Of a stretch of 64,000 nucleotides of DNA, positions 59,157-64,000 are shown piece after piece. The stretch lies in NCBI RefSeq assembly GCF_036017065.1, contig NZ_JAYXHR010000002.1:496001-560000 (forward strand), read 5' to 3'. Positions within the stretch are counted from its first letter, which is position 1. Every line of letters starts with the position of its first letter. The notes beneath the pieces are model-generated. The model did no database searches, was not told the origin of the DNA, and saw nothing but the letters and a program-made list of their open reading frames with translations. Source of the DNA: Uliginosibacterium sp036017065 (GTDB lineage: Bacteria; Pseudomonadota; Gammaproteobacteria; Burkholderiales; Rhodocyclaceae). The translations under genes were made by a program, and so were the position numbers.

Positions 59157-60107
59157 TCAGGCCGGCACGCCGGCTGCATGCGCCTGCTGATCCGCCCAGT
59201 AGCTCGAACGCACCATGGGGCCGCAGGCGGCGTTCTTGAAGCCCATCTTGTAGGCCTCGGTCTCGAACATCTTGAAGGTGTCCGGATGCACGTAGCGCAG
59301 CACCGGCAGGTGGCCGGCGGAGGGTTGCAGGTACTGGCCGATGGTCAGCATGTCCACGTCGTGGGCGCGCATGTCGCGCATGACTTCGAGGATTTCCTCG
59401 TCGGTTTCGCCCAGGCCCAGCATCAGGCCGCTCTTGGTGGGCACGTCCGGGTGGTTGGCCTTGAAGTCCCTCAACAGCTTCAGCGAGTAGGCGTAGTCGG
59501 AACCCGGGCGGGCGGCCTTGTAGAGGCGCGGCACGGTTTCCAGGTTGTGGTTCATGACGTCCGGCGGCGCTTCGGTGAAGATCTTCAGCGCGACTTCGGC
59601 GCGGCCGCGGAAGTCCGGCACCAGGACTTCGATCTGGGTGCTGGGGCTGGCGGCGCGGGTTTCGCGGATGCAGTCGACGAAGTGCTGGGCGCCACCGTCG
59701 CGCAGGTCGTCGCGGTCCACCGAGGTGATGACGACGTAGCGCAGGCGCATCGCCGCGATGGTCTTGGCGAGGTCAGCCGGCTCGTTGGGGTTGAGCGGGT
59801 CAGGGCGGCCGTGGCCGACGTCGCAGAAGGGGCAGCGACGGGTGCAGATGTCGCCCATGATCATGAAGGTGGCGGTGCCCTTGCCGAAACACTCGTGGAT
59901 GTTGGGGCAGGAGGCTTCCTCGCAGACGGTGTGCAGCTTGTGTTCGCGCAGCGTGTCCTTGATCTCGTTGAAGCGCGAGACTTCTTCGCCGGTACCCAGG
60001 CGGATGCGGATCCACTCCGGCTTCTTCAGCTTCTCGGCCGGCACGATCTTGATGGGGATGCGTGCCGTCTTGAGTTCGCCACGCTGCTTCTTCACGTTCT
60101 GATCCAT
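59157..60107 (-). CDS. lipA: lipoyl synthase
   Basis: This 316-residue radical-SAM enzyme inserts two sulfurs into octanoyl groups. The auxiliary cluster motif is C-x4-C-x5-C in 'TVCEEASCPNIHECFG' and the radical-SAM motif C-x3-C-x2-C in 'CTRRCPFC'. 'RPDPLNPNEPADLAKTIAAM' and 'RSSYWADQQ' near the C-terminus also fit. The ATG at 60107 is preceded by AGAAGGCAG. It follows lipB by 16 bp. Confidence 0.97.
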   Translation of the reverse strand: MDQNVKKQRGELKTARIPIKIVPAEKLKKPEWIRIRLGTGEEVSRFNEIKDTLREHKLHTVCEEASCPNIHECFGKGTATFMIMGDICTRRCPFCDVGHGRPDPLNPNEPADLAKTIAAMRLRYVVITSVDRDDLRDGGAQHFVDCIRETRAASPSTQIEVLVPDFRGRAEVALKIFTEAPPDVMNHNLETVPRLYKAARPGSDYAYSLKLLRDFKANHPDVPTKSGLMLGLGETDEEILEVMRDMRAHDVDMLTIGQYLQPSAGHLPVLRYVHPDTFKMFETEAYKMGFKNAACGPMVRSSYWADQQAHAAGVPA

Positions 60108-60123
60108 CTGCCTTCTTTCTTCT

Positions 60124-60840
60124 TCAGTGCCCGCCTGGTACGGGGTAGTGCTCTTCAAGCAAGCCGGCCAGTCGTGTGGCCAGTTGCTCATGGGCTTGGG
60201 CGACGGTAATCGCCAGGCCCGAATTCTCCGCTTTCTCCACTTCGGCCTTCACCTGCGTGGTGGCCAGTCCTTCATAGCCGCAGGGGTTGATGCGGCCGAA
60301 GGGGGACAGGTCCATGTCCACGTTCAGCGCCAGGCCGTGATAGCTGCAGCCACGGCTGATTTTCAGCCCCAGCGCGGCGATCTTGGCCTCGCCGACATAC
60401 ACGCCGGGCGCGCCCTCGCGGCGCTCCGCGGCGATGCCCCAGCCGGCCAGCACGTCGATCAGCGCCTGCTCCATCAGCCGCACCAGCTCGCGCACCTTGA
60501 GGTTGCGGCGGTGCAGGTCGATCAGCAGATACACCATGGCCTGACCGGGCCCGTGGTAGGTGATCTGGCCACCGCGGTCGATCTTCACGACCGGGACTTC
60601 GCTGGCCTGCAGCAGGTGTTCCGCCTTGCCGGCGAGGCCGAGTGTATAGACCGGGGGGTGCTGCAACAACCACAACTCGTCCGGGGTTTCCGGGCCGCGG
60701 CTGGCGGTGAAGGCCTGCATGGCCTGCCAGGTGGGGGCGTAGTCGGCGGTGCCGAGCTGGCGCAGGAGGATGGGCGAAGCCGGGGCGGGCGCAGCCGGAG
60801 CCTGCCCGTCACCCGTCGTCACCGCATCCGCCAGCAGCAT
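60124..60840 (-). CDS. lipB: octanoyl-ACP:protein octanoyltransferase
   Basis: This 238-residue LipB moves octanoyl groups from ACP to lipoyl domains. The signature is 'GQITYHGPGQAMVYLLIDL', the catalytic Lys is in 'KIAALGLKISRGCSYHGLAL', and the Cys in 'INPCGYEGLATTQV'. An extra ~25 Ala/Pro-rich residues precede the conserved start. It overlaps the DUF493 gene by 1 bp and precedes lipA. Confidence 0.97.
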   Translation of the reverse strand: MLLADAVTTGDGQAPAAPAPASPILLRQLGTADYAPTWQAMQAFTASRGPETPDELWLLQHPPVYTLGLAGKAEHLLQASEVPVVKIDRGGQITYHGPGQAMVYLLIDLHRRNLKVRELVRLMEQALIDVLAGWGIAAERREGAPGVYVGEAKIAALGLKISRGCSYHGLALNVDMDLSPFGRINPCGYEGLATTQVKAEVEKAENSGLAITVAQAHEQLATRLAGLLEEHYPVPGGH

Positions 60841-61106
60841 TACAGGACGACCTTCACCATCGGATGGCTGCTCAGCTCGCGGTACAGGTTGTCCAGCTGG
60901 TCCTGCGAGGTGGCGTTGATGGTGCAGGTGAGCGCAAGGTAGTTGCCGTTGGAGGACGCGCGCATCTCCATGGTGGCGCCGTCGAAGTCCGGCGCATGGC
61001 GCTGCACGACGGCGAGCACCACCTGCGCGAAGTCGTCCGCGCGCGCTCCCATGATCTTCAGGGGGAAGTCGGTGGGAAATTCCAGCAGGGTGGTGCGTTC
61101 GCTCAT
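60840..61106 (-). CDS. ybeD: DUF493/YbeD-family protein
   Basis: This is an 88-residue small protein with family pattern 'LLEFPTDFPLKIMGARADDF', 'MRASSNGNYLALTCTINATS' and 'LDNLYRELSSHPMVKVVL'. It has an ACT-like fold and may be a regulatory protein. It lies in the conserved dacC-ybeD-lipB-lipA order, overlapping lipB by 1 bp. Confidence 0.93.
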   Translation of the reverse strand: MSERTTLLEFPTDFPLKIMGARADDFAQVVLAVVQRHAPDFDGATMEMRASSNGNYLALTCTINATSQDQLDNLYRELSSHPMVKVVL

Positions 61107-61155
61107 GGTCGTGTGCTGCTCGTTGCTTGGTTACTTCAACATCGCTTCGACATCG

Positions 61156-62319
61156 TTACTTCAGCATCAGGCGGATGCTGTCCCACGCGCGGCGGAAGAT
61201 GCCGGCCGGGGCCACGTCCTGCAGGGCCACCACCGGATACTCGCCAAGGCTCTGCCCGGCCAGGCTCAGCTTCAGCGTGCCGACGCGGTCGCCCGACTTG
61301 ACGGGGGCGATCAGCGGCTGGCGGCTTTCCAACTGTACGGCGAGCGCATTGGCCAGGTCACGCGGCACCGCGACGACGAAATCGTTGCGGAAGCCGACCT
61401 TGAGCTGGCGCTCGGCACCTTTCCAGACCTCGAATTCCTTGACCGGCTGGTTGGCACCGTAGAGCTTCACCGCGTCCCAGGCCTGGAAGCCGTAGTTCAG
61501 CAGCTTCTGCGATTCCTGCGCGCGTGCAGATTCAGATGTGGTGCCGGTCACCACGGAAATCAAGCGGCGCGGGCCGCGCTTGGCCGAGGCCACCAGGTTG
61601 TAGCCGGCGGCATCGGTGTGGCCGGTCTTCATGCCGTCGACGCTGGGGTCGGTCCACAGCAGGCGGTTGCGGTTCTCCTGCTTGATGTTGTTGTAGGTGA
61701 AGTCGCGCTTGGCGTAGATCGGGTAGTACTCGGGGAAGTCGCGGATCAGCGCGGCGGACAGGTTCACCAGGTCGCGCACGCTGGTGGTGTGGCCCGGCTC
61801 GGTGAGGCCGGTGGTGTTGGTGAACCTGGTGGCCTTGAGGCCCAGGCGCTGGGCTTCGCGGTTCATCATGCCGACGAAGCGCTCTTCCGTGCCGGCGACC
61901 GTCTCGGCCAGCGCGATGCAGGCGTCATTGCCGGACTGGATGATCATGCCGTGGATCAGATCGTTGACGCTGACCGGCTTGCGGATGTCGATGAACATGC
62001 GCGAGCCGCCGGTGCGCCAGGCCTTTTCCGACGCGGTGACCAGCTGGTCGTTCGTGATGCTCTTGTTCTTCAGTGCATTGAAGACCACGTAGGCGGTCAT
62101 CAGCTTGGTGAGCGAGGCCGGTTCGACGGTCTGGTCCGGATTGCTGGACGCCAGGATCTGCTGGGCGTTGACGTCGTAGAGGACCCAGGCACGGGCGGCG
62201 ACCGTGGGTGGCACCGGCATCTGCGCGGCGGCGACGGTCGGCGTCTGCGCGGGGGCGGTCTGGGCAAGCGTGGTCAGCGGCAGCAGGCCGGCGATCAGGG
62301 TGAGAAAAAGCTTCTTCAT
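61156..62319 (-). CDS. dacC: D-alanyl-D-alanine carboxypeptidase (PBP5/6 type)
   Basis: This 387-residue periplasmic enzyme removes terminal D-Ala from peptidoglycan. It has the signal peptide MKKLFLTLIAGLLPLTTLAQ. Active-site motifs are S-L-T-K (69-72), S-G-N (129-131) and K-T-G (231-233). The C-terminal PBP5-type domain and amphipathic anchor 'FRRAWDSIRLMLK' end the protein. The ATG at 62319 gives the signal. It is 49 bp upstream of ybeD. The choice of dacC over dacA is arbitrary. Confidence 0.95.
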   Translation of the reverse strand: MKKLFLTLIAGLLPLTTLAQTAPAQTPTVAAAQMPVPPTVAARAWVLYDVNAQQILASSNPDQTVEPASLTKLMTAYVVFNALKNKSITNDQLVTASEKAWRTGGSRMFIDIRKPVSVNDLIHGMIIQSGNDACIALAETVAGTEERFVGMMNREAQRLGLKATRFTNTTGLTEPGHTTSVRDLVNLSAALIRDFPEYYPIYAKRDFTYNNIKQENRNRLLWTDPSVDGMKTGHTDAAGYNLVASAKRGPRRLISVVTGTTSESARAQESQKLLNYGFQAWDAVKLYGANQPVKEFEVWKGAERQLKVGFRNDFVVAVPRDLANALAVQLESRQPLIAPVKSGDRVGTLKLSLAGQSLGEYPVVALQDVAPAGIFRRAWDSIRLMLK

Positions 62320-62397
62320 CTGGATAGGCAATTGGCAGGTAGTGTGCAACGTGGCAATGGGAAAAAGGGATCGGGCTTGGGGTTGCCGCCCGCTGCG

Positions 62398-63414
62398 TCA
62401 GCGCTGGACCACCAGCGGCTTCAGCTTGAGCTTGCGGGCAATCGCCGCCGCATCCGCCTGCGCCGCCTGCGCGGTGCCATAGGGCCCGGCCTGCAGGCGA
62501 TGGCGGTCGGATTCGGACACCACGTGCAGCGGGACGTTCAGGTCGCGGACTTCCTGGCGCACGTAGTCGCGGAAGCTCTCGGCGTTGCGCAGCGTGCCGA
62601 AGGCGCCCAGTTGCAAGTAGGTGCCGGGGCTCAAGGCCTCGGGTGGCATGGCGGTGATGGCGGCTTCATGCGCCTGCGCATTGGCGCTCTCGGTGAGCAC
62701 CACCATGGCGGGCACCGGCGGTGGGGGTGACGGATCCGGCTTGCGGATCGGCGGGATGTTCTTCGCCAGCACCGTGACCTCGCCCGGAATGATGGTTTCG
62801 ACGATCACCTCGGCATGGCCGTTGTCGATGTAACCGAGCTTCCAGGCGGCGGCGTAGGAAAGGTCGATCAGCCGGCTGCGCAGGAAGGGGCCGCGGTCGT
62901 TGATGCGCACCACCACCGAGCGGCCGTTGCTGAGCAGCGTCACGCGGGCGTAACTGGGGATCGGCAAGGTGGGGTGGGCGGCCGTCATGGCGTACATGTC
63001 GTACACCTCGCCGCTGGAGGTCTTCTTGCCGTGGAAGCGGCGGCCATACCAGCTGGCGATGCCCTCGGCGCGATAGGGGGCGATCTCCACCATCGGGGTG
63101 AAGGTCTGGCCGAGGGCCGAGTACGGACGGTTGGCGAAACGGTGCAGGGGCTCGCTGCGTGGCTCGGCATCCGGAATCGCCGCCAGGTCGGGGGGCGGAT
63201 TACTGCCCGGCCCGTCGTCCATGTAATAGCCCCCGCCTTTCCCGCCGGTCGGCGCGGGCTGCGGCGTGGGGGCGTCCGTCCGGGTGGCAGGGGCTGTCGG
63301 CGCTACCGGCGGCTGGCTGGTACTGGCGCAGGCGGCCAGCAACAGGCTCAACACCAGTGGCAGCAGGCGGGACGGCGTGCGGAGCGAAAGAAGTGACAGG
63401 GGCAGGACGGGCAC
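62398..63414 (-). CDS. rlpA: RlpA-family lytic transglycosylase lipoprotein with SPOR domain
   Basis: This protein has 338 residues from the GTG at 63414; a TTG at 63453 is also possible, and neither has a good ribosome site. The lipobox is 'LLLAACAS'. The double-psi barrel (~110-210) shows 'GIASWYGRRFHGKKTSSGEV' with the catalytic-region Glu, 'MTAAHPTLPIPSYARVTLL' and 'VVVRINDRGPFLRSRLIDLS'. The C-terminal SPOR domain ('TYLQLGAFGTLRNAESFRDY') binds denuded glycan at the septum. It precedes dacC by 78 bp, the usual betaproteobacterial order. Confidence 0.93.
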   Translation of the reverse strand: MPVLPLSLLSLRTPSRLLPLVLSLLLAACASTSQPPVAPTAPATRTDAPTPQPAPTGGKGGGYYMDDGPGSNPPPDLAAIPDAEPRSEPLHRFANRPYSALGQTFTPMVEIAPYRAEGIASWYGRRFHGKKTSSGEVYDMYAMTAAHPTLPIPSYARVTLLSNGRSVVVRINDRGPFLRSRLIDLSYAAAWKLGYIDNGHAEVIVETIIPGEVTVLAKNIPPIRKPDPSPPPPVPAMVVLTESANAQAHEAAITAMPPEALSPGTYLQLGAFGTLRNAESFRDYVRQEVRDLNVPLHVVSESDRHRLQAGPYGTAQAAQADAAAIARKLKLKPLVVQR

Positions 63415-63828
63415 GGGCGGGTAAGGAACAGGCCTGCAAAGCAGGTGCAGCAAGCGGTCGCCATGATACCGCAGGCCTTCCGACCCATCCCGGCTTCAAA
63501 AACCGCGTTTTGCGCAGCGCGGCATGGGAAAAACGCAACGGATTGGGTCAAATGAATGGTTTTCCCGATGGCCTAATTCAGTTATGGTGCTGAAACCGTT
63601 GCGAACAGCCCTGTTCGTGACGAGAAAAATACAAAAATCGAGACAAAATCTTGAAATTGACCACAATTTCTGGGTTCCACACCGAGTCGGTGTCACTGCG
63701 CGTCGTACCGAAGCCTGCTCCGGCAGGCTGAGTCCGGTTTCCTGGAAATCCCGGTCCATCGTCCGCAGCCTCGGCAGGTGCGGGCCTTTTGACGCTCTGC
63801 GTCGCTGGACCAGCCGGGGATTTCTGTC
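63415..63828. other. intergenic region between rlpA and a divergent gene
   Basis: About 400 bp. The part from 63560 to 63670 is A/T-rich for this genome and probably holds promoters for the divergent gene at 63829 or for rlpA, but I cannot fix the boxes. I see no RNA gene, palindrome or terminator. Confidence 0.4.
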
Positions 63829-64000
63829 GTGAGTGCCATCAGTTCCGCGCCTTTGCCGGGCGCCGTCATCGCTTCACCCACCCGCCCGCCGCTGGCATTC
63901 GCCAGCAGCAATGCCTTCGGCATCTTCATGGCCGTGGTCGCCTTCGTGGTCGTGGCCGGCTATGTGTTCTGGCTGACGCCGTACCAGGAGTTCATCTTCA
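63829..64000 (+). CDS. N-terminal part of a membrane protein (cut by window edge)
   Basis: A GTG at 63829 (after GGGGATTT) opens a frame that runs off the end of the window. The first 57 residues begin MSAISSAPLPGAVIASPTRP and include one membrane helix ('GIFMAVVAFVVVAGYVFWLT') before 'PYQEFIF'. The family cannot be told from this fragment. It is divergent from rlpA. Confidence 0.55.
   Translation, partial: MSAISSAPLPGAVIASPTRPPLAFASSNAFGIFMAVVAFVVVAGYVFWLTPYQEFIF

Overview
The window is GC-rich, gene-dense chromosomal DNA of a free-living betaproteobacterium, most likely from the Rhodocyclales or a close relative. That placement is an inference. It rests on the core order rlpA-dacC-(DUF493)-lipB-lipA, the mnmG-rsmG pair, a PEP-CTERM exported protein with a sigma-54-type promoter, ruvC next to pyrF, and many FixJ/NarL-type regulators. 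I see no tRNA, rRNA, insertion sequence, prophage or CRISPR array. 

Layout. (1) 1-9 kb: end of a NarL-type regulator, then a stress and detoxification group: a Tat-like exported chloroperoxidase-type hydrolase, an exported SMP-30-like propeller, a frameshifted isochorismatase-type hydrolase, two related alpha/beta hydrolases, a small membrane protein, an HD-domain hydrolase, a protoglobin and a catalase. (2) 9.2-17.3 kb: a 999-residue autotransporter with 144-bp tandem repeats, divergent from a run encoding a TPR-sulfotransferase, a TPR-glycosyltransferase, an APS kinase and a lipoprotein hydrolase. This could be a surface sulfation/glycosylation locus. (3) 17.4-27.3 kb: signalling. It holds a histidine kinase with two response regulators, a FixJ-type palindrome, a decayed hydrolase, an MFS transporter, a XapX protein, and a multi-PAS hybrid kinase with an OmpR-type regulator. 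(4) 27.3-35.3 kb: a RpoE/ChrR-type (ECF11) regulon. Three promoter sites of the form TGATCC-N16-CGTA precede a Cfa-like methyltransferase operon, the sigma/anti-sigma pair, and an operon of flavin oxidoreductase, DUF1365 and a second Cfa-like enzyme. In Rhodobacter this arrangement answers singlet oxygen and remodels membrane fatty acids. (5) 35.3-41.3 kb: a second ECF sigma/anti-sigma pair with a DUF3455 lipoprotein, a CapA-like protein, and an exported phytase/esterase-like protein behind a Pho-box-like array. (6) 41.3-48.9 kb: two small ORFs, an EamA transporter, a K+ channel operon, YceH, hemerythrin and Dps. (7) 49-64 kb: mostly housekeeping (CBS protein, rsmG, mnmG, ruvC, pyrF, lipA, lipB, dacC, rlpA), with a PEP-CTERM protein and a pectate lyase lipoprotein inserted. 

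How the parts fit. Oxidative and photo-oxidative stress defence recurs (catalase, protoglobin, Dps, RpoE-ChrR regulon), as do cell-surface and secreted products (autotransporter, sulfotransferase set, PEP-CTERM protein, pectate lyase, CapA). All functional calls come from reading the sequence and recalling protein families; no database search was run.
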